Numbered from the stretch's first letter, positions 1 through 6,355 are shown. The stretch is 8,698 bases of DNA from CAZUQA01 sp964622375 (GCA_964622375.1 CAZUQA010000070.1:1-8698), one strand, 5' to 3'. Numbers and translations are program-made. The notes: generated from the sequence alone by a model not told the origin.

Positions 1-474
1 TATCATATAGCCCTTTTGTAGTTCTTCGACAACTATTCCCGGAGCTTTTCCTTTTACTTTCTCACTTATCAAGGCGTGGTGTAATTCGGGATTGAATGCT
101 TGTCCCAAGGCCGCTATTGCTGTAATGCCCTCAGCAGCCAAACTACTCAATAACTGTTCATAAACCATTTTCACCCCCACCACTAAGGGATCATCAACTG
201 TGGCTGTCGCTAATGCCCTTTCCAGATTATCGATACTCGGTAGTATAGCCGTCGCTAGATTTTGGGCGCGATATTTTAAGATTATCGCCTGCTCGGCATT
301 CAAACGTTTCTTGATATTCTCCACATCGGCATAAGCCTTATAATAGTCATTTTTCGCTATCTCCAGTTCCTGTTTCAGAGCGGCTACCTCTTCAGCTAAA
401 CGCACAGTTGTACTTTTCTTTTTTTCTTTTTTTATCTCATCCAGATTGTTATTTACTATTTCTTCTTTTTCCAT
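1..474 (-). CDS. grpE: GrpE nucleotide-exchange factor (3' end cut by window edge)
   Basis: GrpE is the cytoplasmic nucleotide-exchange factor of DnaK. It releases ADP so that the chaperone can cycle. Reading leftwards from 474, 158 codons are open to the edge. A charged, Lys/Glu-rich N-terminal tail (about residues 1-25) is followed by a long helix containing DVENIKKRL, the usual GrpE dimer helix. The beta-wing part follows, with FNPELHHAL and GIVVEELQKGY, which are hallmark GrpE stretches. Roughly 15-25 C-terminal residues are missing. The ATG shares a base with the hrcA stop (TAATG), and an AAGGAGG ribosome binding site lies 5 nt upstream inside hrcA, so translation is probably coupled. 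It should be transcribed with hrcA under CIRCE control. The order hrcA-grpE is the standard start of the Bacillota dnaK operon. Confidence 0.95.
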   Translation of the reverse strand, partial: MEKEEIVNNNLDEIKKEKKKSTTVRLAEEVAALKQELEIAKNDYYKAYADVENIKKRLNAEQAIILKYRAQNLATAILPSIDNLERALATATVDDPLVVGVKMVYEQLLSSLAAEGITAIAALGQAFNPELHHALISEKVKGKAPGIVVEELQKGYMI

Positions 475-1481
475 TACTGCCTCCTTCTGTACATACCTTC
501 GATAGCTTCAGCCATAGCGTTTATCAGACTTACAATGCGATCGTATTGCATACGGTTAGGGCCGACCACAATCATCTCACCTTCTTCTTGATCGGAAACT
601 TTGAATTTACTGGTCACTACTGCCATGTCGTTGTGCCAAATCAAATCTGTCCTTTCATTCATTTTAATCATCATCGAGTTTTCACTGTTGATCAAATTGA
701 ACCATTGATTGTCTTCTAACATACTCATCATGGAGCGCAATCTGTCAATGTTGGCAAACTCCGGATGATACAAAAGATTGTTTTGTCCGCTGAGATAGAC
801 ATATTCCCCGGCAAACTGATTGAAAGCATTGAGAAAAGCTTTAAACAGAACCTCATAGCGGGCAATACTTTGCGCTAATAAGGGTTTTATCGCTTCCAGT
901 TTATCTACTACTTCCGATATTAGTGTTCCTTTCAAGCGATCATTAAGTATTCCCGTACAAACTTCCAAGTCTTTGAGACTGACACTACTTTCAAAATTGA
1001 AAACGCGATTTTCGGTATGACCGACATTTGTGATGAAGACTGCCACCGCTGATTGTTCATTTATCGGAAAGAGCTTGATATGCTCCAATCTTTGATTTTG
1101 ACAGTCTGGTCCCAACACCACCGAAGTTAAAGATGTCATTTTGGAGAGCACTTCGCAACTTCGTTTAATCACCTCCTGGAAATTGAAGTTGACATCAAAC
1201 AAAGACGCAATTTCATACTCCAGATCAATCTCTTCCTTCTTGTCCATTAAATTCTCAACATAGAAGCGATAACCGGCTATCGAAGGTATTCTCCCGCTGG
1301 AAGTATGGGTTTTTTCTAACAAACCTTCAGCTTCTAAATCCATCATGTCATTACGAATGGTCGCTGAAGAATACGGCAGGTCATACTTAGCAAGTAGAGT
1401 TTTGGAGCCTACCGGTTCGGCACTTTGAATAAAATCTTCAACGATAGCTTTTAATATCAGCAACTGGCGTTCACTGAGCAC
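474..1481 (-). CDS. hrcA: HrcA heat-shock repressor
   Basis: HrcA is the transcriptional repressor of class I heat-shock genes and binds CIRCE operators; in the family its activity depends on GroEL. The protein has 335 residues, normal for HrcA. Residues 2-75 form the winged-helix DNA-binding region, with SERQLLILKAIVEDFI, EPVGSKTL, SSATIRNDM and SSGRIPSIAGYRFYV matching the family. The rest is the GAF-like and dimerisation part, including LEHIKLFPI and ENRVF. I chose the GTG at 1481. It gives the usual VLSERQLL beginning and has AAAGGAG 8 nt upstream. An in-frame GTG at 1502 would add seven residues, but it lies inside a CIRCE element, would place the ribosome binding site inside the gene, and has no good site of its own. 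The stop overlaps the grpE ATG. Autoregulation is likely because CIRCE elements cover its promoter. Confidence 0.95.
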   Translation of the reverse strand: MLSERQLLILKAIVEDFIQSAEPVGSKTLLAKYDLPYSSATIRNDMMDLEAEGLLEKTHTSSGRIPSIAGYRFYVENLMDKKEEIDLEYEIASLFDVNFNFQEVIKRSCEVLSKMTSLTSVVLGPDCQNQRLEHIKLFPINEQSAVAVFITNVGHTENRVFNFESSVSLKDLEVCTGILNDRLKGTLISEVVDKLEAIKPLLAQSIARYEVLFKAFLNAFNQFAGEYVYLSGQNNLLYHPEFANIDRLRSMMSMLEDNQWFNLINSENSMMIKMNERTDLIWHNDMAVVTSKFKVSDQEEGEMIVVGPNRMQYDRIVSLINAMAEAIEGMYRRRQ

Positions 1482-1489
1482 CTTAGTCT

Positions 1490-1496
1490 CTCCTTT
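1490..1496 (-). promoter_or_regulatory. Ribosome binding site deciding the hrcA start
   Basis: The minus strand reads AAAGGAG here, 8 nt before the GTG at 1481. This supports the shorter HrcA and argues against the GTG at 1502, which lies upstream of this site. Confidence 0.75.
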
Positions 1497-1522
1497 TAGC
1501 ACTATAAAAATGCTACTGCTAA
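1496..1522. promoter_or_regulatory. Second, degenerate CIRCE operator over the hrcA transcription start
   Basis: The plus strand has TTAGCACTA, 9 nt, then TACTGCTAA. The known CIRCE consensus is TTAGCACTC-N9-GAGTGCTAA, so the arms match 8/9 and 7/9 with the exact 9-9-9 layout. The two arms are mutually complementary at 8 of 9 positions. The element covers the predicted hrcA start site (about 1517) and abuts the ribosome binding site. Repression here would block initiation. HrcA binding to this weaker copy is inferred. Confidence 0.7.
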
Positions 1523-1523
1523 C

Positions 1524-1551
1524 ATTATACCACGCCGGTTAGCACTGTCAA
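1524..1551 (-). promoter_or_regulatory. hrcA-grpE promoter (sigma-A type)
   Basis: On the minus strand a perfect TTGACA (1551-1546) is followed after 16 nt by a perfect TATAAT (1529-1524), with TG one base before the -10 box. Transcription should start near 1517, leaving a leader of about 36 nt before the GTG at 1481. The -35 box lies inside the upstream CIRCE element and the start site inside the downstream one. Confidence 0.85.
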
Positions 1552-1565
1552 GCTAAAAGTGCTAA
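1539..1565. promoter_or_regulatory. CIRCE operator overlapping the hrcA -35 box
   Basis: The arms are TTAGCACTG and AAGTGCTAA separated by 9 nt. Each matches the CIRCE consensus at 8 of 9 positions. The operator contains the TTGACA of the hrcA promoter, so HrcA bound here would exclude RNA polymerase. It also sits about 75 bp from the -35 box of the divergent padR promoter, probably too far to repress that gene directly. Confidence 0.92.
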
Positions 1566-1641
1566 TTTCGCACTTATGTTTATGTGGATTTCTTTCCGAG
1601 TTTTCTTTTAAATTTTCTTAAAAATTAATTTATTTTATGTA

Positions 1642-1670
1642 TTGACATATTGTGTATCACACTATATAAT
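1642..1670 (+). promoter_or_regulatory. padR operon promoter
   Basis: A perfect TTGACA (1642-1647) and a perfect TATAAT (1665-1670) are separated by 17 nt, the ideal sigma-A arrangement. Transcription should start near 1677 and give a leader of about 25 nt. Such a strong promoter is typical of genes held down by a repressor, and a palindrome occupies the spacer. Confidence 0.9.
1647..1667. promoter_or_regulatory. Putative PadR operator within the padR promoter
   Basis: A 21-bp near-palindrome has arms ATATTGTGT and ACACTATAT around a 3-nt centre, complementary at 8 of 9 positions. It starts at the last base of the -35 box and ends inside the -10 box, so a bound dimer would block the promoter. 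PadR-family repressors commonly bind A+T-rich dyads in their own promoters. Assignment to this PadR is inferred from position; no binding was shown. Confidence 0.65.
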
Positions 1671-1701
1671 TACCTTGCACAATTAAGAGAGGTGATAATA
1701 T

Positions 1702-2043
1702 TTGGATAAAAATGAAATCTTAGCCAACTTTACACAGGAGTTGCGCCGCGGCAGCTTGATACTCTGTGTTCTGGCTAACCTCAAAGAAGCTACTTACGGT
1801 TACAGTTTAATTGAAGAATTATCAAAAACCGGAATAGCTATCGAAGCCAACACTTTATACCCTTTACTTCGTCGTTTGGAAACCCAGAAATTGCTGGCCA
1901 GCACCTGGAACACCGATGGCGCTAAACCGCGCAAATACTACGAATTGACAGTTTATGGTAAAGAGGTGCTGCAGGATTTGAAAGAGCAGTGGTACAACAC
2001 TGCCCATAGCATGGATGCTATGTTACAGGAGAGAAAAGAATGA
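1702..2043 (+). CDS. PadR-family transcriptional regulator
   Basis: This is a 113-residue winged-helix repressor of the short PadR class (about 105-115 residues). Residues 16-84 carry the family pattern: RGSLILCVL, YGYSLIEEL, the recognition segment ANTLYPLLRRLE, and the wing ending PRKYYELTVYG. The C-terminal helix (about 85-113) is the usual short dimerisation helix. The start is a TTG at 1702 with the ribosome binding site AGAGAGGTGAT just before it; no in-frame ATG would keep the conserved helix 1. The stop overlaps the ATG of the next gene by 4 nt (ATGA), so the two are co-translated. Genes following a padR in this way often encode the membrane protein that the regulator controls. Self-repression through the 1647-1667 dyad is likely. 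The inducing signal is not visible. Confidence 0.92.
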   Translation: MDKNEILANFTQELRRGSLILCVLANLKEATYGYSLIEELSKTGIAIEANTLYPLLRRLETQKLLASTWNTDGAKPRKYYELTVYGKEVLQDLKEQWYNTAHSMDAMLQERKE

Positions 2044-3044
2044 AAAACGATTTAATAAGTAGGTATGTTTATGCCGTTAGCTTGCATTTTCCTCATAAAG
2101 ATCAAGCTGATATTACCAAAGAAGTGGAAAATATGATTTACGAAATGTTGGAAGCCCGTTATCCCGGTAAGCCAGCCAATGAAGAAGAAATCAAGGCCTT
2201 GTTGACTGAGCTGGGCCGACCGGAAGAGTTAGCTGTTCAGTATAGCGGCGAAGAAAAACCCGCCTTAATCAGTGGTATCTACTATCTTTGGTTCAAACGC
2301 TTAGTAAAATTAGTGCTTCCTATCGCAACAAGCGGAGCGGCCTTTGCTACTTTAATAGAAAACTTTACCCGGCCCCTACCGCAAATGTCACCGGTGATTC
2401 CCCAGTATTTCGCCACTATCGTCGCCAATACTATCGCCAATGGTTTATCTGCCGGTATTCACAGCTTGGCGATACTGGTGATTATCCTAGCTATTATGGA
2501 GCGAAGCAAAGTCAAAATTGAGGAAGTCGACTTTATCAGCACTTTGCCCAATGTTCCGGCAAAACCAGCTCAAATTAGAGCGCACGATCCCATTTTGCAT
2601 ATTTTCGGCTTACTAACCTTAGCCATCGTCATGATTTGTTTCCCTTATATGGCTGGAATATACAGCAGCAGCCAGGGTTGGATCCCGGTTTTTGATACCG
2701 CTTATGTTCAATCGCTGTGGTATTTATTTGTTATTGCCGCTACCGCCGGCTTTGGTAAAGAACTATATCGTCTTTTCCGTCGGTACTATAGTAAACGTTT
2801 AGCTTTAATAACAATTATTACCAATATGATAAATCTTGGCATCGCCCTAATATTCCTTACGGATAATCGTGTAATGAATCCCCATTTCATTGCCAATATT
2901 AATTCATTGTATAATGGCTCCGCCAATGAAATTGTCAATTTGCTGTTTAACCATTTGAATATCTTCTTCTTGGGAGTGGTTATCTTCGCTTTACTTTTAG
3001 ACAGTGCTGTAAGCGGCTATCGCGCTTGGCGCTACGATAATTAA
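2040..3044 (+). CDS. HAAS/DUF1700-like multi-pass membrane protein paired with PadR
   Basis: This is a 334-residue membrane protein. Residues 1-75 form a soluble, charged, helical domain (SRYVYAVSLHFP, then KEVENMIYEMLEAR, then a region ending ELGRPEELAVQY). It resembles the N-terminal helical domain of HAAS/DUF1700-type proteins, which are known to occur next to PadR regulators. About six hydrophobic segments follow, near residues 85-106, 122-152, 185-205, 224-240, 254-273 and 305-322, with a soluble loop at 153-184. There is no signal peptide and I see no enzymatic motif. AGGAG lies 8 nt before the ATG, inside padR. It probably acts as a membrane sensor or effector under PadR control. The family call rests on the N-terminal pattern and the context; the membrane part is not one I recognise. 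Confidence 0.75.
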   Translation: MKNDLISRYVYAVSLHFPHKDQADITKEVENMIYEMLEARYPGKPANEEEIKALLTELGRPEELAVQYSGEEKPALISGIYYLWFKRLVKLVLPIATSGAAFATLIENFTRPLPQMSPVIPQYFATIVANTIANGLSAGIHSLAILVIILAIMERSKVKIEEVDFISTLPNVPAKPAQIRAHDPILHIFGLLTLAIVMICFPYMAGIYSSSQGWIPVFDTAYVQSLWYLFVIAATAGFGKELYRLFRRYYSKRLALITIITNMINLGIALIFLTDNRVMNPHFIANINSLYNGSANEIVNLLFNHLNIFFLGVVIFALLLDSAVSGYRAWRYDN

Positions 3045-3067
3045 CTTACTGCGATCTACATCTAATT

Positions 3068-3098
3068 AAAAACAGCTGAGTTTTCTTCGGCTGTTTTT
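3068..3098. terminator. Shared hairpin terminator between convergent operons
   Basis: AAAAACAGC (3068-3076) pairs perfectly with GCTGTTTTT (3090-3098) around a 13-nt loop. On the plus strand it is followed by a further T-rich run. On the minus strand the T-rich arm is followed by TTTAATTAG. It lies 23 nt after the membrane-protein stop and 13 nt from the lipoprotein stop at 3112, so it can serve both transcription units. Confidence 0.82.
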
Positions 3099-3111
3099 GT
3101 TTTTAAGCACA

Positions 3112-3642
3112 TTAATTAGCAAGATAGAGAGTAGGAAAGAATTTCTCAATAGCAATTTCTTCACAAGTATAACCCCAGCCCTTTAACTTATTGAGATAGA
3201 GCTCCTTCTCCAAACTCTCATTTAGTAGTTCAAGTGCCGCCAAATCCAGTAATTCAAACTGACTGGCTACCTGTTTAAAGTCCAAGGTGGTAAGGTCCAA
3301 CCAAAGCGACAATATAGCCATGGTCATATCATCATTTGTTGTCAATGAGGCACTGATGCCGGGAATACTGTTGAATTTCTCAATTGTCTCCTCACCCATC
3401 GTGAGCACCATATCAATCAACTCCGGAGTGAAGCCAATACTCTGTTGCAGGCTGACCTTGGTAATTATCCCGGCTTCCGCTTCAATAGTAATGATCTCAA
3501 CAGTGTCACTCTTTTTGATGTTACAGACATTTGTTGTAGCGCTTGATTTCTTCCCAAAGAAAAAACCGCAAGCCGACAAGCATAATGAAAGAAGAACGAT
3601 AAGGGCAAATCGTAAATTTAGTATTAATTTTCTTAACTTCAC
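3112..3642 (-). CDS. Small lipoprotein of uncertain family (DUF1307/YehR-like?)
   Basis: With the GTG at 3642 the protein has 176 residues. Residues 1-25 are a lipoprotein signal: basic KLRK, a hydrophobic stretch, and the lipobox LSAC with Cys25 as the lipidated residue. The mature part should sit on the outer face of the membrane. It has a beta-rich segment (TVEIITIEAEAGIITKVSL), helical stretches, and two further cysteines, Cys40 and Cys160, which could form a disulfide. The pattern of EAEAGIITKV, SIPGIS, WLDLTTLDF and a C-terminal GWGYTCEE recalls DUF1307/YehR lipoproteins, but this match is tentative. The start is uncertain: neither this GTG nor the TTG at 3669 has a clear ribosome binding site. 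It follows the zinc-finger gene by 28 nt and is presumably the last gene of that operon. Confidence 0.75.
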   Translation of the reverse strand: MKLRKLILNLRFALIVLLSLCLSACGFFFGKKSSATTNVCNIKKSDTVEIITIEAEAGIITKVSLQQSIGFTPELIDMVLTMGEETIEKFNSIPGISASLTTNDDMTMAILSLWLDLTTLDFKQVASQFELLDLAALELLNESLEKELYLNKLKGWGYTCEEIAIEKFFPTLYLAN

Positions 3643-3670
3643 TCTATTATTATGCTTTGCCGCTTTCAAA

Positions 3671-4384
3671 TTAATGGACAGCGCCACCGCAGTACTCGCA
3701 AAGACCTTTAGGAGTAGGCGTCGTTGAAGCACCACATAGCGGGCAAATCAGCGGTCCGCGGGCTTTTCTAACATCAACTTCCCCACGGGCAATAGCCCGA
3801 TTTTTCGTCAAAGCTTCTTTCATTTCATCCGCCTTGGCTTTGTACTCACCGTATTTTACAGCATTTGATTGATCAACGCTGTAATCATTCAATTGGAACT
3901 TGATTTCACTGAACCAGGGTGAATTGATCAAAATTGTAATATAAAAATCATAGCTAATTTTGTAGCGTGGCGGATTAAAACTCACTTCTTGGCCTTCGCT
4001 GTTTTTATAACGTTCTTCGCTTTTGTTCTCTCGCAAGTCAATATTACAGCCGGTAACTTGTTGACAATTGATAACATCAGGATTCTCATCGCGCCAATTT
4101 TTCGCCGTTGTCACAATGAAAGTCCCATTGTCTTCATCAATCAACACTTTAGTGCGGTCACCAACTGCTAAAGTGGGGTTAAAGCGTTTTACCAACTCTT
4201 TATTTTCTTCGCGGTAAGCTAAGTGATCGATAATCTCCTGTACTGTCTCCTTACGATATGACATATACGGTGACATCTTTGCGGCACAGTTTTTACACAT
4301 ATTGCCGTCGGCTAGCTTACGATTGCCCAACAACTTAATGGTCCCACCACAAATAGAACAGTTCTTTTTATCAAACAAACCCAT
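3671..4384 (-). CDS. DUF4428-like protein with terminal zinc-binding Cys pairs
   Basis: A 237-residue cytoplasmic-looking protein with no signal peptide or membrane segment. Residues 9-33 hold C9-x2-C12 and C30-x2-C33 in the arrangement of the DUF4428 zinc finger, beginning MGLFDKKNCSICGG. The middle (about 65-170) looks like a beta-rich globular domain, with LAVGDRTKVLIDEDNGTFIV and a KISYDFYITILINSPWF strand pair. A charged helix follows (about 178-200), and a second zinc ribbon closes the protein (C214, C217, C229, C232). AAGGAG lies 9 nt before the ATG. It is 27 nt downstream of the SPFH gene and is surely cotranscribed. DUF4428 proteins are known beside SPFH/zinc-ribbon genes, so the two may work together at the membrane. 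No catalytic residues are evident and the molecular role is unknown. Confidence 0.82.
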   Translation of the reverse strand: MGLFDKKNCSICGGTIKLLGNRKLADGNMCKNCAAKMSPYMSYRKETVQEIIDHLAYREENKELVKRFNPTLAVGDRTKVLIDEDNGTFIVTTAKNWRDENPDVINCQQVTGCNIDLRENKSEERYKNSEGQEVSFNPPRYKISYDFYITILINSPWFSEIKFQLNDYSVDQSNAVKYGEYKAKADEMKEALTKNRAIARGEVDVRKARGPLICPLCGASTTPTPKGLCEYCGGAVH

Positions 4385-4411
4385 ATTTACTATCTCCTTT
4401 ATCTTTACTTA

Positions 4412-5623
4412 CTATTTTTTATCCAACTCATCAATAACATCACCACATTCCGGGCAATACTTCGGCACGCGGCCTTGGCCATCGAAAGTCCAGCCGCACT
4501 TATCACAAATTATTGTCAAACCGGGTTTTGGTGAGCCACATTCGCTACAGTATTTGCCTTTGTTGGCAACACCACAAGCACAAGTCCAGGCTCCACCTTC
4601 CGTTTTAGCTTTATCATCGTCAATTTTGAAAAGTTCAGTGGCATTTATACCCCCGGAATTTGCCGCCATATTCATACCCATAAAAGCCATTGCCGGTCCG
4701 GCACTTTCGTTAGCCGCTGCCGACTGCATGGCTTCAGCTTGGGCACCAACCAAATGCGCAGCTGCCATTTTGGGATCACGCAAAGTGGCATTGCGTTGCA
4801 GTTCCTTAATCATCGCTTCATCAGCATCATCAGCTTTAAGGCTGGAGATACCGAAAGAAACGATCTCAATACCGCGTAGTTCACCCCACTTTTCGCTTAA
4901 CACAGTATTCAATACTTCAGCTATCTGCTCGGTATGTCCCGGCAAAGCTGAATAGCGAATCCCCGTCGCTGAGATTTTCGCAAAAGCCGGTTGTAAAGCT
5001 GTCATCAATTCTGATTTCAACTGGCTGTCCAATTCTTCACGTCGGTAGGCCACCGGATCGTTGCCCATGATATTGGTATAGAAAATTATCGGATTAGCGA
5101 TTTTATAGCTATACTCACCAAAACATTTGATGGCAATGTCCATGTCCAAACCGATATTGTTATCCACTACTCTAAAAGGTACCGGGTTTTGTGTGCCGTA
5201 CTTGTTACCGACTAATTCTTTAGTGTTGATGTAGTAAACCCTTTGATCTTTAGGAGCACCACCGCCAAAAGTAAAACGTTTCCCGATATTTTTGAAAATT
5301 TTACCGATATTTGGTCCCAGTTTTCCATAAAAAATGCTCGGTTCGGTTGAAGAATCGTAGACAAATTCTCCCGGTTCCGCACAAAGTTCAACAACTTTAC
5401 CCTGCTCAACAATCAACATGCATTGCCCGTCAGCTACGGCAATAACCGAACCGGCAGATATGATGCTGTCATCACCTTTAGTATTGCTGGAACCTGGTGC
5501 TACTTTCTTCTTAGCTTTTACTGCTAAATATTCTTTGGGTATGGCATCACAATAGAAATACTCCTTCCATTGATCGGCCAATACACCAGATGTCGCCGCT
5601 GCGACTGCCTTAATTAATCCCAT
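4412..5623 (-). CDS. SPFH-domain/zinc-ribbon protein (YdjI-like)
   Basis: A 403-residue protein. Residues 1-45 have the characteristic opening of this group (LADQWKEYFYCDAIP). An SPFH (band 7) domain spans about 50-260, including SAGSVIAVADGQCMLIVEQGK, and runs into an Ala-rich helix (about 265-310). Two zinc ribbons end it: C348, C350, C359, C362 and C373, C376, C390, C393. There is no transmembrane helix, so membrane contact would be peripheral. In Bacillus subtilis the related YdjI acts with PspA and YdjG/YdjH in membrane-stress responses; no PspA gene is visible here. GAGGAG lies 6 nt before the ATG. It heads an operon with the DUF4428-like and lipoprotein genes. The family assignment is firm; a membrane-stress role is inferred. 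Confidence 0.9.
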   Translation of the reverse strand: MGLIKAVAAATSGVLADQWKEYFYCDAIPKEYLAVKAKKKVAPGSSNTKGDDSIISAGSVIAVADGQCMLIVEQGKVVELCAEPGEFVYDSSTEPSIFYGKLGPNIGKIFKNIGKRFTFGGGAPKDQRVYYINTKELVGNKYGTQNPVPFRVVDNNIGLDMDIAIKCFGEYSYKIANPIIFYTNIMGNDPVAYRREELDSQLKSELMTALQPAFAKISATGIRYSALPGHTEQIAEVLNTVLSEKWGELRGIEIVSFGISSLKADDADEAMIKELQRNATLRDPKMAAAHLVGAQAEAMQSAAANESAGPAMAFMGMNMAANSGGINATELFKIDDDKAKTEGGAWTCACGVANKGKYCSECGSPKPGLTIICDKCGWTFDGQGRVPKYCPECGDVIDELDKK

Positions 5624-5757
5624 GATACACTCCTCTTCTCTGTTTCAAACAAAGTCCCCACGCAACAAATAGCTAGCGCTACTTGTAACTCGTCTTCTTT
5701 GCCACAACTGTCCGTCAGTAAACTGAGCGGTCTTAATTCCTGCCCCTATTATAAAAC
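5624..5757 (-). promoter_or_regulatory. Leader and probable promoter region of the SPFH operon
   Basis: A perfect TATAAT on the minus strand (5753-5748) abuts the rsmD terminator, giving a predicted start near 5741 and a leader of about 118 nt. No good -35 box lies at the right distance, because the region upstream is the T-rich terminator arm. The promoter call is therefore weak. The leader contains the dyad annotated at 5665-5686. I recognise no riboswitch or T-box pattern. Confidence 0.4.
5665..5686. repeat. Inverted repeat in the SPFH operon leader
   Basis: ACAAATAGC and GCTACTTGT are complementary at 8 of 9 positions around a 4-nt centre (TAGC). No T-run follows on either strand, so it is not an intrinsic terminator. 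It could be an RNA stem-loop in the leader or a repressor operator. Confidence 0.55.
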
Positions 5758-5758
5758 A

Positions 5759-5786
5759 AAAAAACCTGAAGATAAACTGGTTTTTT
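5759..5786 (-). terminator. A+T-rich hairpin terminator after rsmD
   Basis: AAAAAACC (5759-5766) pairs with GGTTTTTT (5779-5786) around a 12-nt loop. Read on the minus strand, the second arm is a long T-run (TTTTTTTGTTTT). It lies 26 nt beyond the rsmD stop. The stem has only two G-C pairs, so termination may be incomplete and some readthrough into the SPFH operon is possible. Confidence 0.6.
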
Positions 5787-5812
5787 GTTTTTAGCTTCCA
5801 TCCGTTATTGTA

Positions 5813-6355
5813 TTATTTTGTGGGGTTTTGCAGATAAGAAATCTTAATGCTTCCATATTTTGCTTGTTTGTAGATTTCCCAGTTTTCCGTACTAATATTG
5901 GTCATTATCGCACTTTCTACGATGATTGTCCCCTTGGATTGCAGTAAATGTCTTGACGCGATCAATTTCAAACAATCATCTAGGTCGGTACTCCCAAAAG
6001 GCGGGTCCAAATAAATATAATCAAATTTTTCATTAAGTTGAGTCAATAGAACGGCATAATCTAAGTTATAGATGGCAAAAACACTTTCCGGAACTTTCAA
6101 TTTTGTTAGATTGACCTTTATTACTTCAATCGCTTCCGGCAACTTGTCATTAAAAACGGTTTTTGCCGCCCCACGCGATAAAGCTTCTATGCCGATGGCT
6201 CCACTACCGGCAAACAAGTCGAGAAAAACTCGGTCTTGCATTTCAGCTAAATGATTGAAGACTGCTTGTTTGACTTTATCCAAGGTCGGACGGCTCGCCG
6301 CCCCCCTGAGGCTGGATAAAAGCCGGGAACGATAGCTTCCGCTAGTTACTCGCAT
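5813..6355 (-). CDS. rsmD: 16S rRNA (guanine966-N2)-methyltransferase RsmD
   Basis: RsmD uses S-adenosylmethionine to methylate N2 of G966 of 16S rRNA (E. coli numbering) during 30S assembly. The 180-residue length is usual. The N-terminus MRVTSGSYRSR and RPTLDKVKQAVFNHL (22-36) match the family's RNA-facing start. Residues 46-63 (DLFAGSGAIGIEALSRGA) are the SAM-binding motif I, and DPPF (117-120) is the catalytic motif IV of amino-methyltransferases. The ATG overlaps the end of ftsW by 14 nt; GGGAGG sits unusually close, 3 nt before it. A hairpin follows the stop, so this is the last gene of its operon. The usual neighbour in many Bacillota, coaD, is absent here. Confidence 0.95.
   Translation of the reverse strand: MRVTSGSYRSRLLSSLRGAASRPTLDKVKQAVFNHLAEMQDRVFLDLFAGSGAIGIEALSRGAAKTVFNDKLPEAIEVIKVNLTKLKVPESVFAIYNLDYAVLLTQLNEKFDYIYLDPPFGSTDLDDCLKLIASRHLLQSKGTIIVESAIMTNISTENWEIYKQAKYGSIKISYLQNPTK

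Noticed and set aside
408..719. Open frame of 103 codons on the plus strand, rich in Phe, Leu and Ser
   Set aside because: It is the complement of the Lys/Glu-rich grpE start and the hrcA end; the apparent hydrophobicity comes from reading charged codons backwards.
1481..1502. Upstream GTG at 1502 as the hrcA start
   Set aside because: It would translate the ribosome binding site and part of a CIRCE arm, lacks its own site, and adds residues not typical of HrcA N-termini.
2288..2521. Open frame of 77 codons on the plus strand inside the membrane-protein gene
   Set aside because: It is fully contained in a well-supported gene in another frame and has no ribosome binding site or family match.
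3287..3727. Open frame of 146 codons on the plus strand
   Set aside because: It is antisense to the lipoprotein gene, and its sequence is the complement of the signal-peptide and beta-strand codons; no start signal is present.
4302..4955. Open frame of 217 codons on the plus strand
   Set aside because: It lies opposite the DUF4428-like and SPFH genes, spans their junction, has no ribosome binding site, and its translation is low-complexity without any recognisable domain.
5624..5757. Riboswitch or T-box in the SPFH leader
   Set aside because: No T-box bulge sequence, specifier arrangement, antiterminator pair or known aptamer pattern could be made out; only one simple stem-loop is visible.
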